A DNA stretch of 50,245 nucleotides from CALFCX01 sp041650595 (GTDB lineage: Bacteria; Margulisbacteria; WOR-1; JAKLHX01). Shown in pieces: positions 24,124 through 32,814 of the stretch. The stretch is taken from the NCBI GenBank assembly GCA_041650595.1, contig JBAZKW010000015.1:1-50245 (forward strand), written 5' to 3'. Every line of letters starts with the position of its first letter. Positions within the stretch are counted from its first letter, which is position 1. A program made the position numbers and the translations under genes. The notes under the pieces were generated by a model. That model was given only the letters and a program-made list of their open reading frames with translations, searched no databases and was not told the origin of the DNA.

Positions 24124-25272
24124 TTAATCCGCTCCGCTTTTCTCAAGCATATCAAATATTTTCTGTATCTGGAGGACGTTTTTCCTTACATCGGAAATCT
24201 TTTTAACCAAATCAAGATTAAATTCGGCATAACGACGGCGTTTTTCGTCATCTTCAAGAAGATTGATCGCAGCTTTTGCAAGGGACTTGTGGTCTTTTTG
24301 AGGAACTATCTCGGCATTTACGTCTTGAGTAAAAAGCTCTTTTATAGACGGCAAATCACTGACTATCGGCGGCACTGCGCATGCCATTGCCTCATGCAGA
24401 AAGGACGGAGAGCTGTCGGATGACGGCACAGATATTACTATGTTCGACATACAATAATAAGCGGCCATTTCCGCATGGCGCACACCTCCGACAAAAATGA
24501 CCTTATCTGCTATTCCCAGATCAGATACCATTTTTCCCATGCGCTCTGTATAATCTGTATCTGGCCCCTGCCCTGTCATAAGAATAAATTTCACGTCGGC
24601 TACCCTGGCTACCGTTTCCGGTATAGATCTTACTATCATATCGATATTATACAAAGACCTGAAATTCCTCGCGCTCAGCACGATTTTATCCGTGCTTTTA
24701 ATAGAATATTTGTCTTTCAATGCTTTTGTATCAACGCCAGGATGAAAAACATCAAGATCTATGCCCAGTTGTACCAGACGGATCACCTTTTCCGATGCTC
24801 CGAGTTTTTTGCAGCCCTCTGCAAGGTATTTTGAATTAGCGGTTATTACATCCGCTCTTTTTACTGCTTTCTTTACCATATGGTTCAAGACAATGCTCTT
24901 ATACGGGTCAATCAGTATGTCCGAACCCCAAGGGCACAGCACATATTTCACTTTTGTTATAAAAGCAGACAAATAAGCCGCGATGCTTACGTAATGCACA
25001 TAGAATATATTTATTCCTTCTTTTCTGGAGATAATAAGCAGTCTTATCACGAACAGCACATAATCAAAAATATTGAATTTCCGCAGAGGGAGAAATACCG
25101 GTTTAAACTTCGGGTTTTTCAAATTTTCAGTCAGGAACTCTTCCCTGAATCTTTCAAATTTCGGGTTTTTCTTGTAATAGACAAGAGTGATCTCGTTCCC
25201 GGCAAGAAAATAGCCGATCCATCTTCTTGAATGATACTGGTCCAGATCCGCGATAACGCATATCTTTGCCAA
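24124..25272 (-). CDS. Glycosyltransferase family 4
   Basis: GT-B glycosyltransferase, 382 residues from the TTG start at 25272. That TTG is preferred over TTG 25278 because AGAGGA then lies about 8 bases upstream, whereas it would touch the earlier codon; no in-frame ATG exists nearby. Seen are a short N-terminal domain (ICVIADLDQYHSRRW, CPWGSDIL), the linker IDLDVFHPGV, and the donor-binding domain with MTGQGPDTDYTE and SSPSFLHEAMACAVPPIVSD (EX7E-like, near residue 300). The substrate is unknown. It follows the acyltransferase gene by 15 bases. Confidence 0.86.
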   Translation of the reverse strand: MAKICVIADLDQYHSRRWIGYFLAGNEITLVYYKKNPKFERFREEFLTENLKNPKFKPVFLPLRKFNIFDYVLFVIRLLIISRKEGINIFYVHYVSIAAYLSAFITKVKYVLCPWGSDILIDPYKSIVLNHMVKKAVKRADVITANSKYLAEGCKKLGASEKVIRLVQLGIDLDVFHPGVDTKALKDKYSIKSTDKIVLSARNFRSLYNIDMIVRSIPETVARVADVKFILMTGQGPDTDYTERMGKMVSDLGIADKVIFVGGVRHAEMAAYYCMSNIVISVPSSDSSPSFLHEAMACAVPPIVSDLPSIKELFTQDVNAEIVPQKDHKSLAKAAINLLEDDEKRRRYAEFNLDLVKKISDVRKNVLQIQKIFDMLEKSGAD

Positions 25273-25287
25273 AGGCAAGTTCCTCTT

Positions 25288-25824
25288 TCAGGTCCGCTTT
25301 TTTAACAGCTTTGCCGGAATCCCACCGATGATCGAATAGGGTTCAAAGCTTTTTGTTACAACCGCACCGGCTCCGATAATAGAGCCTTTCCCAATGTTCA
25401 CACCCGGAAGTATTATTACCCTGGCGCCTATCCAAACATCATCTCCTATCACCACGGGCTGTTCTTTTTCATGACCCTGTAGGCACATAGGTTTGTTTAA
25501 GTCATCAAAACGATGGTTCATTGTCATAATGATCGCGTCAGGGCCCATCATCACATATTTGCCGATACTGACAGTCCCGTATATTCTCGCATTTATCCCT
25601 ATTCCGGAATGGTCGCCGATCTCAAGCTTATCGCCTCTGCCAAAGAAACATCCGTTCTCTATATTTACATTCTTTCCGCATTTTGATATCAGGCGCCTTC
25701 CGAGACTATACCGGATCTTTTTGTAAAGCCCGCCCATAGGCATTGTGGATGACGGGAGCCGGGTCGCCGCCAGATAAAAAAGAAGCAGGCAGATACGGTC
25801 GATGATCTTGTTAAAAATATTCAT
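25288..25824 (-). CDS. Hexapeptide-repeat acyltransferase (WbbJ/CatB-like)
   Basis: Left-handed parallel beta-helix acyltransferase of 178 residues. Hexapeptide turns run from about residue 52 (NVNIENGCFFGRG) through VSIGKYVMMGPDAII, VVIGDDVWIGARVIILPGVNIGKGSIIGAGAVVTKS, ending GGIPAKLLKK. MNHRF holds the probable catalytic His of the maltose/galactoside acetyltransferase group. Most likely it O-acetylates a sugar of the surface glycan using acetyl-CoA; alternatively it could N-acylate an amino sugar. It lies between a nucleotide-sugar dehydrogenase and a glycosyltransferase. Confidence 0.88.
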   Translation of the reverse strand: MNIFNKIIDRICLLLFYLAATRLPSSTMPMGGLYKKIRYSLGRRLISKCGKNVNIENGCFFGRGDKLEIGDHSGIGINARIYGTVSIGKYVMMGPDAIIMTMNHRFDDLNKPMCLQGHEKEQPVVIGDDVWIGARVIILPGVNIGKGSIIGAGAVVTKSFEPYSIIGGIPAKLLKKRT

Positions 25825-25848
25825 ATTCCTCTATAAATTACCGCTGTG

Positions 25849-27123
25849 TCAGAGTTTAATGACTTTTTTGCTGTTCTTTTTGCTTTTGACCGCATTTCTT
25901 GTGTCAAGTACAAGCCTTGCGTTATCAACTATCTTTTCATAGTCAAAAGCAGAATGGTCCGTAAGGACTATCACCGCATCCGCGGAAGAAACGTTCTTTT
26001 GATTAAGCACGACAGACTTCATCTTTCGGCTTCCTATGCGGGCTTCGGGAACATGGGGATCAGAATATGATACTGCCGCACCTTTTACAAAAAGCTGTTC
26101 TATTACTTTTACCGCGGGAGACTCTCTCATATCATTGATATCTTTTTTGTATGATAACCCCAGGACAAGCACCTTCGCATCTTTTAGACTGATGTTCCTC
26201 TCGTTCAGGATATCCTGCAGCAGGCGAACCGTATATTCCGGCATTTTATCGTTAATTTCTCCCGCAAGCTCAATAAATCTCGTTCTTATGCCGTATTCTT
26301 TCGCTTTCCACGAAAGATAAAAGGGATCAAGCGGAATACAGTGTCCGCCAATTCCCGGACCGGGATAAAAAGCCATGTATCCGTAAGGTTTTGTCTTGGC
26401 AGCAGCTATTACCTCCCAGACATCTATGTCCATCCTGCGGCAAAGTATAGCGAGTTCGTTCACCAGAGCGATGTTCACATTCCTGAAAATATTCTCGAGC
26501 AATTTTTCTGTTTCTGCCACTTTTGGCGAAGATACAATATGTATCTTTTCGAACACTCTGCTATAGACCTCGGCGGCCCTGGCAGAACATTTTTCCGTAA
26601 TCCCGCCGATGACCTTTGGCACATCATTGAGCTTGAATTTCTTATTCCCCGGATCGACCCTTTCCGGCGAGAATACCAGATTAAAGTCCCTGCCGACCCT
26701 CAGTCCCTTTGCTTCAAAAGCCGGAAGCATTATCTCTTCCGTGGTACCCGGATAGGTAGTGCTTTCAAGGATAATGAGCTGCCCCTTTTTCAGTGTCTTG
26801 GCGATCTTTTCGGTAGCATGTTCTATGTAAGAAATATCAGGTTGTTTGTTCTTGTCAAGAGGTGTAGGAACGCATACACAGATCACATTCGTCCTGCTCA
26901 AACATGAAAAATCGTCCGACACACAAAACCGGCCAGATCTTACAGCGTTTTTGAGATCGGCAGAGTCAATGTCGTCAATATAGCTTTTGCCGGACCTTAT
27001 CATCTTGAGTTTTCTTGTATCCGTATCGATTCCCAAGACCTCAAATCCGGCCTGTACAAACTTGACCGCCAGCGGCAGCCCGACATATCCAAGTCCGATG
27101 ATACCGACAGATTGTTTTTTCAT
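25849..27123 (-). CDS. Nucleotide-sugar 6-dehydrogenase (WbpA/WecC family)
   Basis: NAD-dependent enzyme that oxidises C6 of a UDP-sugar to the uronate in two steps. The 424 residues contain the N-terminal NAD domain (GIIGLGYVGLPLAVKF), VPTPLDKNKQPD, ESTTYPGTTEE, FSPERVDPGN, the catalytic C262 in GIGGHCIPLDP, and the C-terminal UDP-binding domain (GLSYKKDINDMRESP). GGHCIPLDPFYLSW is typical of UDP-HexNAc dehydrogenases (WbpA, WecC) more than UDP-glucose dehydrogenase. The ATG at 27123 was chosen because MKKQSVGIIGLGYVG is the family N-terminus. Expect a HexNAcA residue in the glycan. Confidence 0.92.
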   Translation of the reverse strand: MKKQSVGIIGLGYVGLPLAVKFVQAGFEVLGIDTDTRKLKMIRSGKSYIDDIDSADLKNAVRSGRFCVSDDFSCLSRTNVICVCVPTPLDKNKQPDISYIEHATEKIAKTLKKGQLIILESTTYPGTTEEIMLPAFEAKGLRVGRDFNLVFSPERVDPGNKKFKLNDVPKVIGGITEKCSARAAEVYSRVFEKIHIVSSPKVAETEKLLENIFRNVNIALVNELAILCRRMDIDVWEVIAAAKTKPYGYMAFYPGPGIGGHCIPLDPFYLSWKAKEYGIRTRFIELAGEINDKMPEYTVRLLQDILNERNISLKDAKVLVLGLSYKKDINDMRESPAVKVIEQLFVKGAAVSYSDPHVPEARIGSRKMKSVVLNQKNVSSADAVIVLTDHSAFDYEKIVDNARLVLDTRNAVKSKKNSKKVIKL

Positions 27124-27152
27124 ATCAAAAAGGCCTTTCCGCCGCAAATCTC

Positions 27153-28256
27153 CTAATCCATTATACAATAAAGCTCTTCCACGCTCGAAGCCATATTACG
27201 CACAGACATTTCTTTGGACAGTTCTTTGGCGTACCCGCCCATTTTTGCCGCTTTTTCCGGGTCCGCAAAAAGATCCGTAACAGCATCCGCTATCGCTTTA
27301 GGGTCATTCGCGGACACAAGCAATCCTGAAACGCCGTTTTTGATGATCTCAGGAACACCCCCGACATCAGTTGATACTACAGGTTTTTTCATTGCCATGT
27401 ATTCAAGAATAGCATACGGCATGCTTTCGTGACGGGACGGCATAACGCAGACATCCATAATATTTATATATCCGAACACATCCCTTACTTCACCCGCAAA
27501 GATTACGTTTTTGTTTATGCCAAGAGATGCTGACAGCTCTTTCATATTATCGCTGAGATCTCCGTCTCCCACTATCAGAAAGGTTGTGCCAGGACATTGG
27601 ACAAGGACTTTTTTTGATGCCGAGAGAAAATCATCAATACCCTTGTCTTTAACGATCCTTGATACGACACCAACGATCCTGCCGTCTCCATTTATTCCAA
27701 GCAGTCTTTTCAGACTTGCTCCGTCAAATTCTTGTGAATCGCTCACATCTATCCCGTTGTAGACAACAGATATCTTGCCTTTATCAATACCGTAGTTTGC
27801 TGCAAGCACTTCTTTGCTGTTATTTGAAACACAAATAAATTTATCGATTTTCGGAAGCAATATATTTGAAAGGAAATGTTTAGCAAGCTTCAGAAACAAA
27901 GATCTTGAAGTAGGATGCACGACCGAATGAACGGTAGCAAACAAATTGCGCACCTTGGTTAGTTTGGAAGCAAATATCGCAAAAAAGCAGGAGAAGGGAA
28001 CATGCATGTTGAGGTGAACAATATCGGGTTTCTCCTTTTTTATTATGCCTGTCAGGCCAAACCATATTTGGATCCTTGAAAGATCATATATCTTTGTATT
28101 GTCCAACTTTTCTCTGAACCTGGAACTGTTTTTGCTTTTCGGAATGACGCATATCGGCCGGTACCCGGCCGGATCCAAATTACTGATCAGATCGGCCAGA
28201 TATTTTTCAGCTCCGCCGTATTGAGAGGAATCACAGTAATATAATATTTTTTTCAT
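27153..28256 (-). CDS. Glycosyltransferase family 4
   Basis: GT-B enzyme of 367 residues. The N-terminus KKILYYCDSSQYGGAEKYLA has the GGAE acceptor-domain signature of GT4. VYNGIDVSD precedes the C-terminal domain with GVVSRIVKDKGIDDFL, VGDGDLSDNMKEL and SRHESMPYAILEYMAMKKPVV (EX7E near residue 275). The start at 28256 was preferred over 28292 because the family begins MKKILxx. The 60-base gap upstream holds no convincing promoter. Donor sugar unknown. Confidence 0.88.
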   Translation of the reverse strand: MKKILYYCDSSQYGGAEKYLADLISNLDPAGYRPICVIPKSKNSSRFREKLDNTKIYDLSRIQIWFGLTGIIKKEKPDIVHLNMHVPFSCFFAIFASKLTKVRNLFATVHSVVHPTSRSLFLKLAKHFLSNILLPKIDKFICVSNNSKEVLAANYGIDKGKISVVYNGIDVSDSQEFDGASLKRLLGINGDGRIVGVVSRIVKDKGIDDFLSASKKVLVQCPGTTFLIVGDGDLSDNMKELSASLGINKNVIFAGEVRDVFGYINIMDVCVMPSRHESMPYAILEYMAMKKPVVSTDVGGVPEIIKNGVSGLLVSANDPKAIADAVTDLFADPEKAAKMGGYAKELSKEMSVRNMASSVEELYCIMD

Positions 28257-28316
28257 TTGCGCACGCGTACGGAGCGAACCAGCTCTATTCACGAGCCCCT
28301 TTTTTTATCGCATTAA

Positions 28317-29360
28317 TTATCGGCAAAACAACGCCTTCCTGGAAACAAACCCGGCAAGCTGCGACATAATGAAAGCCATCTTCCGCGTGGTATTCATTCC
28401 GGTTACTTTCCATAACCTGGTGAACCATATCTTATACAATATCCAGAAACCAAGTCTAGAAGCTCTCCTACATGCCATGAGCCATTTTGTCATAACAACA
28501 CCGGAAAATACTTTATCTGCGAGCAAATTGTTGTTTTTGTTATATGCCAGAAGTTTCATCAGCCACAACTCCATTTCTTCAATTCTCTTTTTATCCGGAT
28601 AAAATCCGAGTGTTACCAAATCAAGATGCACATCCAGTTCCTCCTTAGAAAATTCTATTCCCAGACCTGAAAGCGCGGCCGTTGCAACTTTCCTGTTAGC
28701 GACCTCATATTCTTCAGGCATACGGAAACAGGTGCTTGCCTGATGGATCCTATATCTCAACAGACTTTCAGGAAAGTTTGCCAAACGCGTCAATCTGCCC
28801 GCTCTCAACCATAGCTCATAATCTTCTGCCACTTTGTATTCGGCCGAATATCTTATCTTGAATTTATCCAGAACACTTTTACGGAAAATCACAGAAGAAT
28901 GCGCTATTACATTATGGAACAGCAAATGACACATTATCTCTTCATGTCCTGTCGGCAGTTTATAAATCATGCTCGGGCCCTGACCGAAAACTTCCATCCA
29001 GCTGCCGCAGATGCCGACATCTGGATTTTCTCTCATGAACCGGACCTGTTTTTCAAGCCTCGTCGGACAACTGATATCATCACAATCCGTACGTACGATA
29101 TATTCGCCCGCAGCTAGATCAAACCCTAGGTTCGGTGTTTCTGTACGGCCCAAGTTTCTTCCGTTATTCACAAAACGGATCCTCTTGTCATCGTAAGACT
29201 TGATAATCTCTTCACTCTTATCGGTCGAACCATCATTTATAATAAGAAACTCAAAATCTGAATAGGTTTGATTCAGTATGCTCTCTATGGTTTCCCTCAA
29301 ATACCTCTCCCCGTTGTGAACGGGCATAAGGACTGTGACTTTGGAGCTATTCTTGTTCAT
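28317..29360 (-). CDS. Glycosyltransferase family 2
   Basis: GT-A enzyme of 347 residues. VTVLMPVHNGERYLRETI and FLIINDGSTDKSEEII are classic GT2, and VRTDCDDISCP carries the DxD region near residue 93. EDYELWLRA gives the ED motif of the catalytic base. A C-terminal extension of about 130 residues with basic and hydrophobic stretches (KWLMACRRASRLGFWILYK) may be membrane-associated. The start at 29360 overlaps the fucosyltransferase stop by 4 bases (ATGA); ATG 29372 is an alternative. Linkage unknown. Confidence 0.86.
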   Translation of the reverse strand: MNKNSSKVTVLMPVHNGERYLRETIESILNQTYSDFEFLIINDGSTDKSEEIIKSYDDKRIRFVNNGRNLGRTETPNLGFDLAAGEYIVRTDCDDISCPTRLEKQVRFMRENPDVGICGSWMEVFGQGPSMIYKLPTGHEEIMCHLLFHNVIAHSSVIFRKSVLDKFKIRYSAEYKVAEDYELWLRAGRLTRLANFPESLLRYRIHQASTCFRMPEEYEVANRKVATAALSGLGIEFSKEELDVHLDLVTLGFYPDKKRIEEMELWLMKLLAYNKNNNLLADKVFSGVVMTKWLMACRRASRLGFWILYKIWFTRLWKVTGMNTTRKMAFIMSQLAGFVSRKALFCR

Positions 29361-30226
29361 ATTTTCAACCATTTTTCAGGAATAATATCTTTTGTGTTTA
29401 GCTTATCGGTGTTAAACCACTTTTTTGGCGCGATAACAATTTTTTCAGGGTTCCTAGATAACCACGCTCCCCACCAGCTAAAACTGCTGTTGGCAATAAC
29501 ATGATGTTTACATAGACTCATAAGCTGCATGTCGCGATACGACTCGCGATCGCGATTATGGTCAATGAACCTGGCATTATTTCCGCAATTCAAGTTTTCC
29601 TTTGCCCATACAATATCATCTGAAAATATAAAAAAAACAGGATTTTTTAATGACTTGTTCATTAATTCCATTGCGTGTAAATAATATTCTTTTGAGCATA
29701 TACCATGAACTTGGTGTGTATGTGGATTGTTCACATAATCACCCCTGCGAACATGGAGTCCGACCGAAATACACGTCCCGATCTGTTCTGCAATTTGTTG
29801 ATTAATACTATCAAGAGGATATTTAAACGCAAATTCCTGACGTATGATTTGCTCGATAGGCAAGAAATATTTCTCGCTTTGCCAATAGCCCTCCAAATAA
29901 CTTGTTCCTAAACGGCAGAGTCGGACTGGAAAAAAGCCCTCGTTTTTCTCTTTAATTCTGTTAGATAGTCCGACCTTGTTCAGGACAATAGATAAAATAT
30001 TTCTGTTGTAGTATTTTGAGACTTCATTTAATTGGGCCTTGCGTGCAGAAATAGTAAAGATCCCCAATTCGTAGACGCGCGAAGCATGAATCTTGAAATT
30101 CTTTTGTATCTCTAATTCGAAGGTGTCCAGCAACAGAGGCATGTCATACTCGAAAGCTAAAGCACGCCCGCAAGCATATTGAAACATCTGATTTCCAATG
30201 CCGCCCATCAGCTTGATAATAATCAT
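29357..30226 (-). CDS. Alpha-1,2-fucosyltransferase-like (GT11)
   Basis: A 289-residue GT11 enzyme, inverting, expected to use GDP-L-fucose. It starts with the family signature KLMGGIGNQMFQYACGRALA and carries HVRRGDY at 158-164, the GDP-fucose-binding motif shared with plant and animal fucosyltransferases. FFIFSDDIVWAKENL and ANSSFSWWGAWLS complete the GT11 pattern. Gmd and Fcl encoded at 14.7-16.7 kb would supply the donor. The gene opens a stretch of lower GC content (29.4-31.9 kb) that may have been acquired as a unit. Confidence 0.92.
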   Translation of the reverse strand: MIIIKLMGGIGNQMFQYACGRALAFEYDMPLLLDTFELEIQKNFKIHASRVYELGIFTISARKAQLNEVSKYYNRNILSIVLNKVGLSNRIKEKNEGFFPVRLCRLGTSYLEGYWQSEKYFLPIEQIIRQEFAFKYPLDSINQQIAEQIGTCISVGLHVRRGDYVNNPHTHQVHGICSKEYYLHAMELMNKSLKNPVFFIFSDDIVWAKENLNCGNNARFIDHNRDRESYRDMQLMSLCKHHVIANSSFSWWGAWLSRNPEKIVIAPKKWFNTDKLNTKDIIPEKWLKI

Positions 30227-30227
30227 T

Positions 30228-30929
30228 CTATGTCCTTTTCACACTCTTTGAATTAAATATGCTTGTAAACATTTTATAAGGTCTTTTGAGCACTTTCTTA
30301 ATAAAGGAACTCTTCTTATAAAAAGGAGGCAAGCTCCTTATTTCTTCATAACAGACTTCATCTATGTTCCACACTCTTTTAATGGCAAATGGCGCACTCC
30401 ATTCAAAGCCTTCAAACAATTCTGTTTTTAATTTATCGACAAGCTGAGAATAGCCTGCGCCCAAAGACAAATAAAAGAATTCCGTTACCCTGTCGAAATC
30501 TGACAAATTGGTGTCGCATTTTTTCAGATAACACAATGTATTGTCTTTAAATTTCAAAAAATTGATATGTTCCGTAATATTGTAAACATAATCATAATAG
30601 ATGAGCGGATATTCAACATATCCTTTCCTTGCGACACGAAACAATTCTTTGACAAATTCTTCGATATCAGCAACGTGTTCCAGCACGTGAGAACAAATAA
30701 CATAATCAAATTCTTTATCTTTGAAGGGGAAAGCGCCTCCTGAATAATATATCGTTTTACCTTTGAGCGCAATTTTTGGGGTGTGTCCACGTTGAGCCTT
30801 AGCAACATTCTCGTCATCGAATATCTTCTCCAAAAATACATTTGATCTATGATGTGGCGTTCCACCGGGGCCAATTTCTAAAACATAATCGCCCTGTTTG
30901 ATGCCTTTTATATTTTCAGGGAAGAACAT
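30228..30929 (-). CDS. Class I SAM-dependent methyltransferase
   Basis: A 233-residue protein with the SAM-binding motif I as VLEIGPGGTP near residue 18 and motif IV/post-I region DYVICSHVLEHVADIEEFV, in the Methyltransf_11/23 style. No membrane segments. Between GT11 and GT2 genes it most likely methylates a sugar hydroxyl or a lipid-linked intermediate, capping or modifying the glycan; this is inferred only from neighbours. The sequence is AT-rich compared with the flanking loci. Confidence 0.8.
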   Translation of the reverse strand: MFFPENIKGIKQGDYVLEIGPGGTPHHRSNVFLEKIFDDENVAKAQRGHTPKIALKGKTIYYSGGAFPFKDKEFDYVICSHVLEHVADIEEFVKELFRVARKGYVEYPLIYYDYVYNITEHINFLKFKDNTLCYLKKCDTNLSDFDRVTEFFYLSLGAGYSQLVDKLKTELFEGFEWSAPFAIKRVWNIDEVCYEEIRSLPPFYKKSSFIKKVLKRPYKMFTSIFNSKSVKRT

Positions 30930-30932
30930 GTA

Positions 30933-31862
30933 TTAAGCCCTCACTTTTAGCTTGCCAATTAGGTTTTTTGCCCATTTTTTAATGGTTTTTGGAATAAAGG
31001 AAATTGCAATTTTCTTCATATCATGCATGTCGAATTGCAACAAATACTTCAATCTGTCAAATCCATCTGGCAGAACATTTCCGAATCCGTCCCTGTAACG
31101 ATGTCTATTTCGGCCAATTACAACACTACGCTTAAACATATTAAGCTTGCCGATATAACTTTGAAAAAATCTGTCCATTTCCTGATTATTGGATTGTTTT
31201 TTACTCAAAGCATCAGCATGACATCTTGCGTAAGCCGCCACTGTCGGAATAAAATGAGGTAGATAACCCAACGCATTAAAGAAGTAAAAAAACTCCATAA
31301 ATCCGCTCTGCCGTCCAATCATATTTTGATTGAATGACGGGAAACACTCATCCATAACTGTTTTTCTTACGCACATATTTCTTTCGTGAAATAATGTTTC
31401 GTGTTTTAGCCAATAATAAATAAACTCCTTGCCGCTTGGTGGGGGATTGTCAAACCAAGCATTATAAATTATTTTATCCAAAGAGCCGTCTTCTAGCATG
31501 TTTTGATCGAGTCCCCACACCAGAGATATTTCCGGATTGTTGTCTAAAATATCGGCACACATCTTTAACCAGCTCTTATTTATGAAGCCGTCCGAAACGC
31601 AACAAAGCATCACATACTCTCCCTTAGCCATCGCTAATCCCTTTCTAAAAGCCTCATCGGGACTATTATCTTTTTCTGAAATCCATCGAATATGAGGATA
31701 TTCTCTAAGAATAGCTATTGTTTCATCGGTTGAACAGGAATCCACAACAATATGCTCCCAATTTGTGAAAGTTTGTTTCAAAATTGAATCTACAGTTTCC
31801 TTTAGATACTTACCTGTATTTCTAGAAGGGGTGATTATCGAGATCTTTGGGTTTTCTCCCAT
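30933..31862 (-). CDS. Glycosyltransferase family 2
   Basis: GT-A enzyme, 309 residues. ISIITPSRNTGKYLKETV and IVVDSCSTDETIAIL match the nucleotide-binding half. The usual DxD site reads CCVSDGF near residue 88, a departure from the common DSDD form. FHERNMCVRKTVMDEC follows. A C-terminal segment rich in Lys and Ile (TIKKWAKNLIGKLK) may contact the membrane. It is the last gene of the low-GC stretch. ATG 31862 is immediately adjacent to the DUF115 stop. Confidence 0.83.
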   Translation of the reverse strand: MGENPKISIITPSRNTGKYLKETVDSILKQTFTNWEHIVVDSCSTDETIAILREYPHIRWISEKDNSPDEAFRKGLAMAKGEYVMLCCVSDGFINKSWLKMCADILDNNPEISLVWGLDQNMLEDGSLDKIIYNAWFDNPPPSGKEFIYYWLKHETLFHERNMCVRKTVMDECFPSFNQNMIGRQSGFMEFFYFFNALGYLPHFIPTVAAYARCHADALSKKQSNNQEMDRFFQSYIGKLNMFKRSVVIGRNRHRYRDGFGNVLPDGFDRLKYLLQFDMHDMKKIAISFIPKTIKKWAKNLIGKLKVRA

Positions 31863-32813
31863 TTAATATTTGCCTTTCTTAATGCCCAATAATTTGTAAA
31901 TAAGCTTCATGATGCCTATTCTTATTATATGGACACGGAGCCTGAATGTCTTCCATCCGTTATCAATAATCACCGACATCCTTCGCTTATCCTCACGACG
32001 ATCAAATTTGCCATCGCCTACAAGATATCTGACTGCATAGTCGTACGAAATTGCGGGAAAAGGAGTGTACAAGCTGTTTATTGAACAATTCAACACATCG
32101 ATATTTTTAAGACCATAATTTTTGCGGGTATTGTTCATAGCCCTTGCCCCGATATTGTTACAGCAATAATGCGTTTCGTTGAGTATGCTCTCATGGATAT
32201 TCTCCAGTTCCGGGTTTGAATATTCGGCATGCCGGTAATAAAATCTGGCTTTGTCCGGTGCATGCCCGCCATCCGCGCCGAACATGACGATCTTTGATGC
32301 TCCCCCTATCATCGCCATCTGCACCAGCACCAGCAAAGAATTACTGTGGATAAAATGCAGCGGCTTTTCTTTATTGGGTACATTTCTTTTGTCACTCAAA
32401 CCGAAGAACATAAGCTTTCTATCGTACCTTCTGATAAAGTCCCCAAGATCAAAGTCTTTGCCCATTAAGCCGAAGGCATCCCGATAGTAGCTGGAAATGA
32501 ACATGTTGTTTTCGTCTCTGTTCAGAAAATCGATTATGCCAGGCATGGCCTCCGGCACACCTTCCCTCCCGCTGCACATCGTGACCTCCATGCGCTTGCC
32601 TATCTTTGTCAGGATGTTCTTTTCCTGCACAAAAAAATTGTTGAAACCAAAATAACATATATCTTGGTCCCTTAATTCGCTGATCCTTTGCTCTAGCTCT
32701 GCTATCGAAGGTCCTGCGGCAAGGATGACAACAGGCCTGGCCCTGACAATTTTTTTAAGTCTTTCAATTCTTTTTCCGGAATCAGGCAGATAATCTTTTA
32801 ATGAAAAATCCAT
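31863..32813 (-). CDS. DUF115/MAF-like putative glycosyltransferase
   Basis: The 316-residue protein carries a domain opening RPVVILAAGPSIAELE, resembling the GxGPSL motif of DUF115 (6-hydroxymethylpterin pyrophosphokinase MptE-like), and continues with IVMFGADGGHAP near two-thirds of its length. The related Maf proteins transfer nonulosonic acids to flagellin; others act in surface-glycan clusters. Here it sits beside the sugar block that encodes NeuA and NeuB homologues, making a nonulosonic or ulosonic acid transferase an attractive but unproven role. ATG 32813 was chosen over 32843, which lies inside the upstream gene. Confidence 0.65.
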   Translation of the reverse strand: MDFSLKDYLPDSGKRIERLKKIVRARPVVILAAGPSIAELEQRISELRDQDICYFGFNNFFVQEKNILTKIGKRMEVTMCSGREGVPEAMPGIIDFLNRDENNMFISSYYRDAFGLMGKDFDLGDFIRRYDRKLMFFGLSDKRNVPNKEKPLHFIHSNSLLVLVQMAMIGGASKIVMFGADGGHAPDKARFYYRHAEYSNPELENIHESILNETHYCCNNIGARAMNNTRKNYGLKNIDVLNCSINSLYTPFPAISYDYAVRYLVGDGKFDRREDKRRMSVIIDNGWKTFRLRVHIIRIGIMKLIYKLLGIKKGKY

Positions 32814-32814
32814 G

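Noticed and set aside
24124..25278. TTG at 25278 as start of the GT4 gene
   Set aside because: The AGAGGA ribosome-binding site would be almost in contact with it; the TTG at 25272 has proper spacing.
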